Part shown: piece by piece, positions 12,514 to 23,922 of the stretch
Position numbering within the stretch: position 1 is the stretch's first letter
How the letters are laid out: every line of letters starts with the position of its first letter
Source: Aporrectodea caliginosa
Lineage: Eukaryota > Annelida > Clitellata > Crassiclitellata > Lumbricidae
Length of the DNA: 64,000 nt
Direction: 5' to 3'
Assembly: GCA_020284085.1 (NCBI GenBank)
Contig: JACEVL010000484.1
Location: forward strand, 62,001-126,000
Translations under genes and position numbers: made by a program
The notes under the pieces: generated by a model
Databases searched by the model: none
What the model was told of the DNA's origin: nothing
Seen by the model: the letters and a program-made list of their open reading frames with translations, nothing else

Positions 12514-13299
12514 GCAATCAACTGGCCCAAAATTTAATTTAAGTGTAGGCCTACTTATTTGTGTCAGCTACGTAGAGTGATATGAAAAGAAGTGCAGTCG
12601 CACAAAATATCTATATTCGTTTAATTAAGAAAAACAATCTGACAAAAACGCAGAAATGCTAACATGAGTGATAATGGATAATTAAAGTTCATTAGAAGAT
12701 TTTAGAATAAACTAGTAAATATTTTTATATAATGATCTGGGAGTAAATTGAGAGTTGTCCTTGGGTGGGAGAGTATGGTTGTGTGCTCTAGGTCTTAATT
12801 GGTGAGAGGAGAGGGGTCGGAGTGGAGGTAGGAGTTGGTGTATGCTTGGGGTTGTGTAATATGGAGAAAAGGAGTTTCGCATCAGCTGTATTGGCAAGTT
12901 CAGAGACTGTTGGAAAGGATTGCTCTAGGTAACCTAACCTAGGCGTTAGGCTCTTTTTGGGAGTTTTTCCAGACGTTCTTTATCGGAAGCCAGCGTGAGA
13001 CCCCACCAGGATGGGGAGGCATATAGAAAGTTTAGCAACGGTAGTGGCTTTGGTTACATTATGGATGGATGAGGAAGAAAGGTCATGGGTTTTGAGTTTT
13101 CTGATAGCATAAAAAGAGGAGGAGCAAGTTGCTGTGAGGTGGTCTATATGGGCTGTGAGTTTGAGATTATCTTGAAGAATGACACCCAGTATTTTCAAAG
13201 TTTTAACTCGGGTAATACTAGGCAATGGAGGAGGAGGGTCAAATTGGTGTCGAGGGCGGAAAATGATCATTTCTTTAGATTTAGAACTATTTAAGGTAA

Positions 13300-13560
13300 G
13301 GTTATAGTAATATTGTGCGTGCTAGTTAACTACCGGGTAGTTAAGATTTGTTAAGGATTAAAAATAGCAGAATTAACAAATTATTCGGTCTGCCACTCGA
13401 GTATAACAATGATGTAAGGGTGACCCTACTAGTCGGGACTTGTGCCCTTTAGGGTTCTCTATCCCCATTGTTTTCCTACTATAATACTGTAATTGTGATG
13501 ATTGTATGCTCTGCTTCTGTTGGAAACAATAAAATTTATGGTTATGGTTATGGTTATGGT
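13300..13560 (+). mobile_element. retroelement 3' end with (TTATGG)n tail
   Basis: A 3' UTR-like segment ends GAAACAATAAAATTTATGG with about four TTATGG repeats (13536-13561), inside the LINE at 12640-14590. LINE coding (the FADD box) resumes immediately afterwards, supporting an insertion. Confidence 0.6.
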
Positions 13561-14047
13561 TATTGGCAGAAGCCCAGGTAGAGATTAAATGCAGTTCAGA
13601 TGGAATAGTATGAGCTTGGAGGTAAGTGTCATCTGCAAATTTGAACATAAGATTAAGGGGCTGAAAAGGGTGCAGGTCTGAACCAGTAATAGAGAAATTG
13701 GTAGGTCCTAAGACAGAGCCTTGAACTATACTAGCATTGATTTTGAGCAGAGATGAAGAGTGACCTTTGAATATAGTAAGGTGTGAGCGTTCAAGATGAT
13801 ATTCAACTAGCCAATTATAGATTTGGTCTGGGATATCAAGAGTGGAGATTTTGTCAAATAGGGCAGAGTGCTTAACAGAGTCAAATGCTTTGGAGAAGTC
13901 AAGGGAGATTATTGAGACATATTCGTTGGTTTTTAGGAAGAGTTGTGTATGATGTATGATAGATATTATGGCTGCAGAGGTGGAACTGTGGGTCTGAAAG
14001 CAAACTGATCTGAAACTAGGGATTGAAGGGGAGCTTGAGTAAGGGTC

Positions 14048-14498
14048 ACCTTGTCACCTTGTGCTGTCAGTTCTTTGAACTCTAGCAACCGTCTTGATCA
14101 AGCCTCTCCATTTCCTTCTGTCCGCCGTCGCATCTCTCAGTTCTGCCAAATTCATTCCAGTTGTATCATGTATCTCATCCATCCACTTTTTCCTTGGTCG
14201 TCCTTGTTTTCTCCTTCCCTCTCCATATGCTAACATCATTTCCTTTTCCAATCCATCTGATCGCATGACATGTCCAAACAACCTCAACTTTGCTCTTAGC
14301 ACTGTTTGTTGTCGTGTCTCTTCCTTCTCAATTCTGATATCCATGCGTACCCAATTGTTAGTCCTTTTCTCCATCCATGATATTCTTTGCGTCTTCCTCC
14401 ATATCCACATTTCACATGCGTTAATCTTTTTTTTCATTTTCTTGGTCATTGTCCATGTCTCACTGCCGTATGTTACTGTTGGTATGATCAGAGCCTGA
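14048..14498 (-). mobile_element. RTE-like LINE 3' fragment, nested, 11-bp TSD
   Basis: The minus strand encodes TVTYGSETWTMTKKMKKKIN, ACEMWIWRKTQRISW, LRLFGHVMRSDGLEKEM, GRRKQGRPRKKWMDEIHD and a stop at 14054, the C-terminal domain common in RTE-type elements. TGAGTAAGGGT occurs at both borders (14037-14047, about 14499-14509) and is absent inside. The open frame to 14593 fuses this with host-LINE codons by chance. Confidence 0.82.
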
Positions 14499-15219
14499 GT
14501 AAGGGTAGGGTATATAAATCTCTGAACTATTTGCTTTTCGACTATTCTGGAGAGAACAGGGAGGATGGAAATTGGATGGTAACAAGCTAACAAATATATT
14601 AATAAAATATAATATATATATTATAAATAAATAATAAATATAAATACTAAATATAATACATGTAATATATATGTATATTGTATAATATTATATAATATAT
14701 AATATATATTGGACTATATATATTATATGCCGGGGTAATGGCAGGGGGAAATATCCTATGGGGATACAAGACTTGTATGTATATATATATATATACATAT
14801 GTGTATATATATTTACATAGATGTATATGTACATATGTATTTGTGGAAATATACTACCTTGTTTTCTTTGTACTGAAGCTGATTTAATGAAAGTAAAGTA
14901 CAGAGCATGTTTCTCGCACAGCTACTTTATTTAAACTGGTACTATGTACAAAAATGATGCAGAACAAAGTGATGCAGTGACAAAATTCCAGAGAAAGTGT
15001 GCCAGAGAAAACTGCTTATTACTTCAATTGACCAGCATTTGTGGTATTAAATTTAACCACTCAACTTGGTTGAACCTGGTTAACTTTAAACGTTCCGAAG
15101 GTATTTACTTTTAAGTTTTAACCTACCCAAGCTAGATCTGATTCTTAATCCAACTGCAAAAGGCAGCTATGGGTATAAAATGATTGTGACTTTGACTTCA
15201 GCATGCAGCCTGTTCATGG

Positions 15220-15345
15220 AACACATAAGACTGAATTGGACGCACCTTTCCTCTGTGTCTCTGTGGAACAATCTGCCACCGGTCACTGAGATCTTTAACA
15301 GTTCAGGAAACATTTTCTGCTTGACTTAAGACACATTTATAATAT
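15220..15345 (+). mobile_element. small LINE C-terminal remnant
   Basis: The plus strand reads THLSSVSLWNNLPPVTEIFN, like the RAFSVAGPRLWNSLP block at LINE C-termini. Very short. Confidence 0.4.
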
Positions 15346-15674
15346 AATATATTCGTTTATTAAACTCTTGCTGACACTGAAGCCAGGTAGAGATAACAGA
15401 AATGATTGTCATAAAAATTCAATCGGTCTAATCAGGTGGGAGGGCCGAGTGATCGTTTGGTGATTCCTAGGTAGCCATGCCAGAGTGCTCTTGTGTCTTG
15501 TGAGTTACTTAAAGGGTGCACTCGTACATACATACATACATACATATATACATACTTACATATACATACAAGTGAAGGTTGGTGAACAGTTCTATACCTT
15601 GCATTCTAATCTTCTTGCTGATGGTGTATAATTAATGTACTCAGTTTATAGTCAAGTTTGCTAGTGGAACAGAA

Positions 15675-15765
15675 ATCTTGAAATGTCTTGTCGTTGTGGA
15701 ATTGAACCCCGTGGCTGATAGTCTTGCAAGTTGACAATTGGGCTGTTACACCTCACAAAATTTAA
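15675..15765 (-). mobile_element. tRNA-like SINE remnant
   Basis: The minus strand contains a B-box CGGGGTTCAATTCC preceded by CAACTTGCAAGACTATCAG, like a tRNA anticodon and T-arm. There is no intact fold or clear A-box. Confidence 0.35.
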
Positions 15766-16899
15766 AGTTTAACTGATGGAAGCTAAGTTATAAGTAGTTA
15801 AGAAGTTTAGTATTGCAAGTAATTAAGAACTTTTGATTCAAGTCACCATTGTTTATTTATTAAATGCTGTACATTTTGGGATATGCTTTCTATCTAATCC
15901 ATTGTTAGAGAGCAAACAACATAATAAAGCACTCCACTGCTCTGAAACCAACACCTCTTGACGGTGCTTAAATCATGAAAAGTTGGAACAGTTTAAAAAA
16001 CAATAATAAAGGTTTAACACCATGGCAAACTGGGTACTGTTATAACATGCTTTTAGGAGATAAAGCATTGCAAGTGTTTAGCAGCAACATTTTGATGGGA
16101 TTGGTATATCATGTAAAGTGTGTAATTTCGTCATGTGCTATTTGGTCATGCAGTTTTGCTTCATAATTTTGCTACGTTGTCTTCATCGTTTTTTCACACA
16201 TTATTTTGCCAGTCACCAGTTGAACAGGGATCTGGACAACCCCCCCTCCCAGTACCAATACGGCTGCCAATTTTTGATTTTGCCATTCTGGGGCGCCCAA
16301 ATAGTCACTCGATATGCCATTACCGACTTACGCTATCCACATCACTGTATGTAGCCTACTGAAAATAGTTGTTAATAATTGCAATAAAATCATCGAAAGA
16401 CAAGTGATCCTTTAAAATTAGAATCAACTTCAAGAAGAAAATGTTTATTAAATTCCAGTAACCTACCAGAGTAAACCGGCTTATGGGCCCGGGCACGAGC
16501 AAAGTTTATACTGCATATTATACAATACATGCATGCAGGTTGCAAATGTCATTTATTGGGTCTGTGATGGGAGAACAGAAGAGTGCTTAAACTTGTACTT
16601 CAGCCGAGTTGATCCCATTTTAAGCAGTTCCAGATCACTGTGTACAAAGTAACAAAGCTGTAGAACTCGCCACATGTCATGTTAAAATGTATTTTTGTCA
16701 ACAGTTCTGCTTTAACAAGGTTGGTGCTTAGGCGTCTAATTGCTAATGGCGGTTTAAACAAGCCACTAAAAGTGATTCACGCTACACACAGCAACAACAT
16801 TGTCGCCATGCAATTACTACCTGTAGTTCTGTGGCCACTCTGTAAAACTTATTTATGGCCGGCTGCTTGAGTTTAGTGTGCAAAAACAAGAACATTTGG
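15766..16899. other. no recognisable feature
   Basis: AT-rich DNA with short open frames only. No family motif or repeat was found. Confidence 0.45.
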
Positions 16900-17003
16900 T
16901 GAATATGGATATCTACACCAAATTCTGGGACAATTTGGGATCAATCCAGGACATGGTTGATTCTGGGACTGTCCTGGCGAATCCGGGATGGTTGGCAGCC
17001 CTA
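16900..17003. mobile_element. single hAT-type end
   Basis: On the minus strand this reads inward from AGGGCTGCCAACCATCCCGG at 17003. That is a common end type of hAT non-autonomous elements. The partner end was not found, so it may be truncated. Confidence 0.4.
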
Positions 17004-17499
17004 GGTACAAGATACAATTCCCATGATGTTTCTCAGCAGTGAATGTTCAGTGAATGTTGAGTGAGCACAACTCTCGTCGATTTCAACCCATGTACAGAAA
17101 AGGCACTATTGTTAACAGTTTGATATATCCAAGGTTCAAAATAAGAGAGAGATGATGTCAGGCTCTATCTGACTACACAAATGGAAGTGTATACGGTTTT
17201 GTACCTACTCGACCACTGCTGCCCGTTTGACTGGAAGCCACGGCATTTTAAAGTCCCCATGTGTGGACTGCGCTAGCCAACATTCAAATCTCTGAAGCCG
17301 TTGTTGTATGGGAGCCTTCACCCTGATACACAGGGTATGAGGCATACGCTCTTACACTGTAGCCAGCCAGACCATAGACCCATTTTCGGTTTTGTACACC
17401 GTCTGATAACTGGAGGCTTTAGCATAAATCATCCGCATTATAAATGTACTGCACACCAGAGCGCCAGCATGTGGTATTTTTCTATTGCGGGCTCTTGGG

Positions 17500-19010
17500 T
17501 TTATTGCGTATGGAGTCTGCTTAATTGGGAACAACAGTCCAAGTGATGCTCCTCCCCGTTTTGCTCAACAACATCTGTCTTCGAAGGCTTTCCGACCCAT
17601 TATGGACTCAGAGTCAGTTTTGCTTAATTGGGAACAACAGTCCAAGTGATGCTCCTCCCGACGTTTTGCTCAACAACATCTGTCTTCGAAGGCTTTCCGA
17701 CCCATTATGGACTCAGATCTCTGCTCAGTTTTGACTTCTGTTAATTTAAAATCGTGTGAATTAGACTCTCCTTTTATTATCACAGATATTCTTGATGATA
17801 TTGCTCCTTTCTTTCTGTATCTGTTTAATTATAGATCACTCTCAGAGGGCTGCATTTCCACTTCACAAAAACGAGCTTTGGTCTTTCCAGCACTCAAGAA
17901 GCCCAAACTGGACCCTAACCCATTTCAAACTTATAATTTCTCTCCAAAACCTTAGAACGACTGGTTTAAAGCAGCTTCTCCCCTATCTTGAACATTCAGG
18001 ACTCATCCTTTCCCATCAGTCTGGTTACAGGGCTTATTACTCCACAGAAACAGCCCTCCTCTCTATACTTTTCTGATTCAGCTGTTGACAGGTCTCAGCT
18101 CACTCTTCTTGCTCTTTTTGATGTTTCTTCGGCCTTCGACATGGTTGACCGTGAAATTCTACTCCAACGCCTTGAGACCTCCAGTGGACTCAAAGGTTCC
18201 CCATTTCTTTAGCTTCGATCTTACTTTTCTGATCGCGCTCAAATGATCATTTCTGGCGACTCCAGGACTCAATGGTTCCCTGTTATATTGGGTGTACCTC
18301 AGGGTTCTGTCCTTGGCCCCCTCTCATTTATTTTATATTCCTTCCCTTTTACCAAATCATTCAGCTATCGGCCATCTTTTTGTCGATGATGTCCAGGCGT
18401 ATGTCCATGGGCCTCCTTCTGCTCAACTTTTTCTTGCTAGTCATATTGACGCTCTCTTCCAAGATCTGCATCTGTGGATGTCCTCTAATCGCCTTTCTGC
18501 TTTTGTCTGGTGTCAAATTGACTATTGCAATTCTCTCCTAATTGGCTTAACCCAAGGTTCGTCTATCTCCTCTTCAGTCCGTACTGAAGAGGAGATTGCC
18601 ATACTTGTAGCTCGCTTTCCTCGATTCTCTCACATCTACATTTATGGCTGAACAACTTCGTTGGCTCGCGTATCCAATTTAAAGTTCTCATTCTCGTGCT
18701 CAAATTTCAACTGGGTCTTGCTCCAAAATATCTTTGTAATCAAATTCTCAGTCCCCTCTCTGCCACGTCATTTTATCTTCTCAGATCCTTCTCAGATCCT
18801 GACTGGCTTGACCCGTTCCTTGTGTTAGGACCACAATGGCTCAATCGAGATCCTTTGTCCCTCCCTATGCATAGGTCCTTCTCTATGCTCTACCTCTATC
18901 TCTCACCTTAAAACCTTCTTTTTCTCTTGGAGTACCTCGCACTGAGAATGCTTCTGCTGTGAGAAGCGCTTTATAAATCCTGACTTGATACAATACAGTA
19001 CAATGTAGTA
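17500..19010 (+). mobile_element. L2-like LINE, decayed, internally deleted
   Basis: Ordered pieces in several frames are SCELDSPF, STSQKRALVFPALKKP, LLPYLEHSGLILSHQSGYRA, LTLLALFDVSSAFDMVDREI, GVPQGSVLGPLS, FVDDVQAYVHGP and DLHLWMSSNRLSAF, with a jump to QIDYCNSLLIGL. The jump removes about 70 residues between RT and the C-terminal part. It ends with GAGAAGCGCTTTATAAATC and ATACAATACA repeats. A 103-bp direct tandem duplication lies at 17519-17724. Confidence 0.82.
17519..17724. repeat. 103-bp direct tandem duplication in a LINE
   Basis: Two copies starting GCTTAATTGGGAACAACAG at 17519 and 17622. The second differs by a few bases (CTCCCGACGT for CTCCCCGT). Confidence 0.88.
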
Positions 19011-19245
19011 CATGCGATGGATTATTGGTTGTTTGTCTGTGGTTGCATCCTGGTCTGGGCCTGCCAAGTACCCTGCTCTAGTCAGTCGTCGCAGCATAGT
19101 TTGGATCGAGTTCGTTCCCTGCACCCAACAAAGCCCCACCAGGCCGGAGCTGCGTATAGCATCCTGGCTACCGTTGTTGCTTTGGTACCATCACGCATCA
19201 TTTTTGTGTGAATGTGCAGGTTGACATGGGAAGAAAACCTGCGTA
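19010..19245 (-). mobile_element. LINE C-terminal fragment (other clade)
   Basis: The minus strand reads KATTVARMLYAAPAWWGFVG, then TMLRRLTRAGYLAGPDQD in another frame, like the LLYASPAWWGF block after RT in Jockey/Rex-like LINEs. The same block, decayed, occurs near 12985-13045. Confidence 0.6.
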
Positions 19246-19339
19246 GATGGGGTGGGGATGGGGACAAAACATGCCAGGATTCTAAGGTGGGATATGGTAG
19301 GAAAATGGTCAAACGTGAATTGGGCATACTGGTACCGCA

Positions 19340-20353
19340 CTGACTGTTATTTGTGATGAACGGGTTCCACTCTCCTGAACAGAGCGATTTGTGGGTTGTT
19401 GGTTCCAGAGAATTGACACATAATAGATTGAAATAACCTGCAATAGTATTTTCAGAAGAATAAATAACAGTGCAATGACTACAACATTCAAGAACATGAC
19501 CAAAGAATATAATGCAAATGTACTGGTAAATGTGTAGAAAAGTCTTAAACTAATTACATTAATAAAAAGGTTAATTGTGCTTTTATGTTAAGCAGCTACT
19601 AGGAAAGCAGAGAAGCATATTATTGCACCTGCTCTGAGAATTTATATAAGTTTATTAATATACTGTAAGATTATTTAAAATAAGAAAACATAACAAAATT
19701 TTAACAGTAATCATAATTCATTGTCAAACACTAATCCTGATGAACAGAATAATGTAATGCTGTACCTACAACTAATCCAGTATTCAATACCAATAAAAGT
19801 TTCAATTCTTAGGTTTCTATCGAGCACAAAATATTCATGAACAATACAGAACCTGCACAATATGGCTATCCCTGCTGAAAAACACAATTTATGGAATTGG
19901 ATAAGCGGCAATTGCCATTACTATATTAAAGAAAATTTGTATTTTAATGAAGTCAGTGATGTGGAACAAGCAAGACCATGACTCGGTCAAAAGACTTGTA
20001 GGGGCCTACATATTCAGCGCAGGCTGCACAGAGTTGGCAAGTTGCTGAGGACAGGATGGAGTGGTTGTGCCAAGGACTTCATATTTTACAAAAGTCAATT
20101 TAAATGTTAAATTCTGTGGGAAGACAGTATAGCTCACAATTTAAAAGAATTTATTTGATAAGCCAATAAATAACTCTGCAGGAGGAAGTGCACAAAGCAC
20201 CATATGAGCCACAAAATTCTGGATGCATCAAAGTTAAGGTCAAGAACAGCAAGTTTATGTAATCAAGGAAGAAACAGACAAGACAGCAGACTATGATTTA
20301 TGAATAGGGTTTACTTTATATGATGGATTCTCAGATACAGTAAAACAAGATTC
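19340..20353. other. no recognisable feature
   Basis: AT-rich sequence with no clear transposon end or exon. Confidence 0.45.
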
Positions 20354-20361
20354 ATAAATAT

Positions 20362-20816
20362 TAGGGCTGGTACTGATTAAAATAATTTTAATCGATTAAT
20401 CTCCAAAATTTAATCGAGATTAAATTTCGATTAATTTGGTCCATGTTACATAAAGCGTGAAAAACTGTTTAGACTGTATACAATGCAAAAATCCTTCAAT
20501 CATTCGACATGCTAAAGTTCAAATTGTCATACTGTGATATGTAGTCTATCTATAAAAATCTTCAATAATTTCACCATCTTCGACTTTTCCATCAGCATTC
20601 ACCTTAAATGCAAAATGATCGCTTAATTTTCCACTCAAATGTTTCATATTATTACTGTTCGCCATATTGTTTATTCCGGAAATAGGTCGGTTGACATCAT
20701 AAAATAAGTAAGAAAATTAATCGAAAATTAATCGAACAAGCCGAAATTAATCGATTAAAATTTTTAACAATTAATCAATTAATTAATCGTTAAAATCCGC
20801 AGCCTAATAAAGATTA
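20362..20816. mobile_element. hAT-type MITE with ATCGATTAAT-rich ends
   Basis: TAGGGCTGGTACTGATTAA and the inverted right end finishing GCAGCCTA, with several ATCGATTAAT units inside each end. The flanks ATAAATAT (20354-20361) and ATAAAGAT (20817-20824) match in 7 of 8 bases. 455 bp, no coding frame. Confidence 0.75.
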
Positions 20817-21104
20817 ATATTGTGTGATGTGGGTTGTAAAGTGAGCTATCCATAGCTACTCCATGTGATTTACAGCATTTATTTCTAGTGGCCAGCCAGG
20901 TTGATGTCCTAGCAAATCAAAATATGCAATATAGAGCATTTGACATACTCTGAAATAATCTGCAAAATGAAAAAATAAAATGCCAAGTTTACCTAAAATA
21001 TGAGGTCAAAAGTGCAAAACACTGGACACCGAATTTTAATGTAAAATATTGAAGAGTATTTATTAATTGTAATAGTAATTGCAAATGTATATAGTACCAC
21101 TTAA

Positions 21105-21167
21105 CCCTTTAACGACGAGCGTGTACTAAAATGTATGAGAAACCATAAGCAGCTCGTCGTTAAAGGG
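21105..21167. mobile_element. 63-bp piggyBac-like mini-MITE at TTAA
   Basis: CCCTTTAACGACGAGC and its inverted copy (GCTCGTCGTTAAAGGG), flanked by TTAA at 21101-21104 and 21168-21171. It would fold into a near-complete hairpin. Confidence 0.72.
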
Positions 21168-21171
21168 TTAA

Positions 21172-22191
21172 AGAGAAACTCATCAGACTCAAGCGTAACA
21201 AAATACTAAGATCTGAAAGACTTTCACTGCATAAACATAAAGATAGTTGAAACATTGCAAACTTACATCAAACTTTGTTTCAAGATCAACAGAAAAAAGC
21301 AAGCCAGTGAAATTGATAAAATGCAATTAACATCTTTCCTGGATTCATTCTTTAAACAACAAGCACATTTGATTTGATGGTTTGACAACTTTTTCCTATG
21401 AACATATTTCTAAAGCACTAGAAGCACTCAGAATAAATAAAAAAACTAAAGTGACACCAAGAAGACCTGAAAGGATCACAATAAAACCAGGAAACATTTA
21501 TTACGTATATAAACAAAAAACATACATATTCTAGTGTAACATACATATACATACGTTAACTTACTTGATAATAACATCAACACCACAATACTTATAGATA
21601 AATATTCACTTTTTTCAATTAACCTGATACTATAGTTCTAGGGAGTAAACATTTGTTAAATGAAGATTTAGAGCAGCTGTATATGGAGAAACCAATTGTG
21701 TTTGAGTACTTTTGTGACTGTGCATGAGAAACCTAGCCCAAGTGGAAAAATTTTAAAATTGCATAAGGTTTGGCTGAAAGTGCTGAATAATTTGATGTCA
21801 ACTGCACGCTTATAACAAATGGCAAAACAAGTCACACTTTTAATGTATATCTAAATGTGAATACTTTTGGAAATTGTGTAAAAGCAAAAAAACTTAGTTA
21901 TGCTTGAAGTAAACATGAGATCTTCAAGTGAAAATTATGCACTGAACGATTTCCGAGCTATTTCATGCCTAACCGCCTTTTAAGCACGTTTCTTGTACAT
22001 CAGTTTATGCCAGGTTTTCTCATGCAAGGTCACATTTGTTTGAGATCACAAATGCTCAACTTGAATGAGATAACAAATGCTCAGCTAATAGTTTCTGAAG
22101 ATAGCAACACAAGGATTAGCAGTGGTGAGGTGACGACATAAGAATGCCTAATCACTGACAATCTTATTATATACTAGTTACCTAGTGCACT
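21172..22191. other. no recognisable feature
   Basis: AT-rich sequence. No exon or repeat identified. Confidence 0.45.
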
Positions 22192-22199
22192 GTTTAGTG

Positions 22200-22335
22200 G
22201 GTGACCCGTCAAAAGCGCCACGACAAATGCGCCCGCCCTGCCGACAAAAGCGCCCCGACAAATGCGCCCGACAAATGCGCCCCCTGCCTGTTGAATGAGA
22301 CGAAAAATGAAGACACAACGATGTAAGCATGCATG

Positions 22336-22369
<34 letters not shown>

Positions 22370-22444
22370 TGACTGTATGTATGTATGTATGTATGTATGT
22401 ATGTATGCATGTATATATGCATGCATGTATGTATGTATGTATGC

Positions 22445-22475
<31 letters not shown>

Positions 22476-22521
22476 ACATGTATATATGTATGTATGCATG
22501 TATATATGTATGTATGTATGC

Positions 22522-22552
<31 letters not shown>

Positions 22553-22598
22553 ACATGTATGTATGTATGTATGTATGTATATATGTATGTATGTATGC

Positions 22599-22631
<33 letters not shown>

Positions 22632-23040
22632 TGCATGTATATATGTATGTATGTATGTATGCATATATGTATGTATGTATGTATGTATGTATATATGTAT
22701 GCATATATGTGTGTATGTATGTATGTATATATGTATGTATGTATGTATGCATGTCTGTCTGTATGTAATTGAACATGTTTAAAGCGCCTCTTCAAGATAT
22801 CTCTAAATACCTCTAAATAAACACAAACAACCTCTTTCTTGCAAGTATAGAACAAACTCAAGTAATTTTATTGATATTGGGGCGCTACTGTCGGGGCGCT
22901 GCTGTCGGGGCGCATTTGTCGGTTATTTTGGGGCGCTTTTGACGGAGCGCATTTGTCGGGTTTTTTTGTGATTTTTTGGCGCATTTGTCGGGGCGCTTTT
23001 GTCGGGACGCTTTTGTCACGGGCGCATTTGTCGGTGAACC
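22200..23040. mobile_element. non-autonomous element with GACAAATGCGCC repeat-array ends
   Basis: 841 bp flanked by a perfect 8-bp repeat GTTTAGTG (22192-22199, 23041-23048). The left end carries about five units of GACAAATGCGCCC or GACAAAAGCGCC. The right end carries about eight inverted units such as GGGGCGCATTTGTC over 22880-23032. There is no transposase. The architecture of short-unit arrays forming the inverted ends, and the GACAAA core, resemble the MULE at 38333. Confidence 0.82.
22329..22765. repeat. (ATGT)n microsatellite inside a MULE-like element
   Basis: Interrupted ATGT repeat with GCATGTATAT and GACATG variants, about 440 bp. It is followed by a GTTTAAAGCGCCTCTTCAAG tail remnant. 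Long frames on both strands are repeat artefacts. Confidence 0.96.
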
Positions 23041-23354
23041 GTTTAGTGCCCTGTCAACCAGTAAGTGAATGCCATCACATTAAACCAATTTTAAATCCAG
23101 CAGCTACATATCTAACAGCAGATCAATAGATGTATAAAGTCAGAGCAAAATACAGGATAAAAGACTAAACAATTACTAGTCAACGAGTGGCAATTATTCA
23201 TTAATGAGAACTATATATCCACTTCTCAGAGACAGTGTAACATACTGAGTAAAATAGCATATGGCCAAAAAATTTGAAAATAAGAACTTCAGCTAAACTT
23301 ATTGCTAAGCTCAGACCATGTAAACCATGCACACTTGAGAATAGATCCTCCGTA

Positions 23355-23640
23355 TGATGCTGAACTGAACCACCTGATAAAAGGCATCATACATGAAAAC
23401 AGCCAGGGTTATAACTGTTCCCACAAACGAAAACACACCAGTAAATGGAACGAAGTGTTATCCAGATTGTTTCTGTCCAACAGAAACCAACAGATGCTGA
23501 ACTGAACCAACCAATACACAGCATTTTCAAATACTCTTGGATCGATGATGAGTTAAAACACAGAAATGCAGTTAAATTTCAAGATGCTGAATTAAATCAA
23601 CTGTATAGCATGTTCAAATACTCACAGATCATCATCATTC
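23355..23640. repeat. three diverged GATGCTGAACTGAACC repeats
   Basis: GATGCTGAACTGAACCA occurs at about 23357 and 23492, and GATGCTGAATTAAATCA at 23583. The second and third are each followed by CA(T/G)...TTCAAATACTC. They are downstream of the MICU stop, possibly beyond its 3' end. Function unknown. Confidence 0.6.
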
Positions 23641-23659
23641 AAGCACTGGTAAATTAATC

Positions 23660-23856
23660 AACAACTTCATAGCCAATATTTATTTCTTGTCCCTAATTTG
23701 TTTAGCCCTGAAAGGAGAAGTATAAATGCAAATTCAAGAAAACAGGAAAATGTTACTACAAATTATGCAACAAAGTGCAACAACAGACAGTCCAGAAAAT
23801 TCTGTTCAGTAACAGCTGATCCAGTAGAGCTGTGTAAATGAACCTATATGGCAATA
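23660..23856 (-). other. probable 3' UTR with poly(A) signal
   Basis: On the minus strand an AATAAA hexamer lies at 23684-23679, about 175 nt after the MICU stop codon. That makes this a plausible short 3' UTR. No transcript evidence is available, and later signals are possible in this AT-rich stretch. Confidence 0.45.
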
Positions 23857-23922
23857 TTATGAATTCTTCACTTCATTCTTCACGCAATTCTTGAAGTTCT
23901 CCCACTGATTCTGACCTAGAAC
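23857..23922 (-). CDS. MICU3: MICU terminal exon E and stop codon
   Basis: 66-bp terminal exon in phase 0: 21 codons reading VLGQNQWENFKNCVKNEVKN plus Ser, then TAA. It follows a GTGCTGCAG acceptor with a T-rich stretch. The W/Y-x-x-F-K-x-C-V/L-K-K/N-E pattern matches the C-terminal tail of MICU2 and MICU3, and the early stop is like MICU3. The exon is too short to be found by ORF length. I identified it from the family tail, splice acceptor and correct phase. Confidence 0.82.
   Translation of the reverse strand, partial: VLGQNQWENFKNCVKNEVKNS

Larger units (their letters stand above)
12640..14590 (-). mobile_element. LINE fragment with nested insertions
   Basis: The minus strand shows CYHPISILPVLSRIVEKQIV, SDQFAFRPT, VSIISLDFSKAFDSVKHSAL, IVQGSVLGP, FKFADDTYLQ (RT box) and LKILGVILQDNLKLTAHIDH, in order, in broken frames. 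It is therefore an RT-bearing LINE of a clade other than the L2-like copies. It is interrupted by an RTE-like piece (14048-14498) and by a 3' end with TTATGG repeats (about 13300-13560). Confidence 0.82.
10855..14763. mobile_element. composite unit bounded by long inverted repeats
   Basis: Outer arms 10855-10990 and about 14600-14763 are inverted (CCCCGTAGGATATTTCCCC against GGGGGAAATATCCTATGGGG, then long AT-rich matches). A second arm pair, 11085-11180 and 12522-12615, is also inverted (CACAAATAAGTAGGCCTACA). The simplest reading is one large inverted repeat whose right arm was split by a LINE (12640-14590). The centre holds a SINE and a hAT MITE. It is flanked by TA repeats. Confidence 0.65.

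Noticed and set aside
14054..14593. 179-codon protein on the minus strand as one gene
   Set aside because: It is a chance fusion of codons from two different LINEs across an insertion border marked by an 11-bp duplication.
22174..22861. Open frames up to 227 codons of YIHT or YVCM repeats on both strands
   Set aside because: They are produced by the ATGT microsatellite, which lacks stops in several frames. No non-repeat domain is attached.
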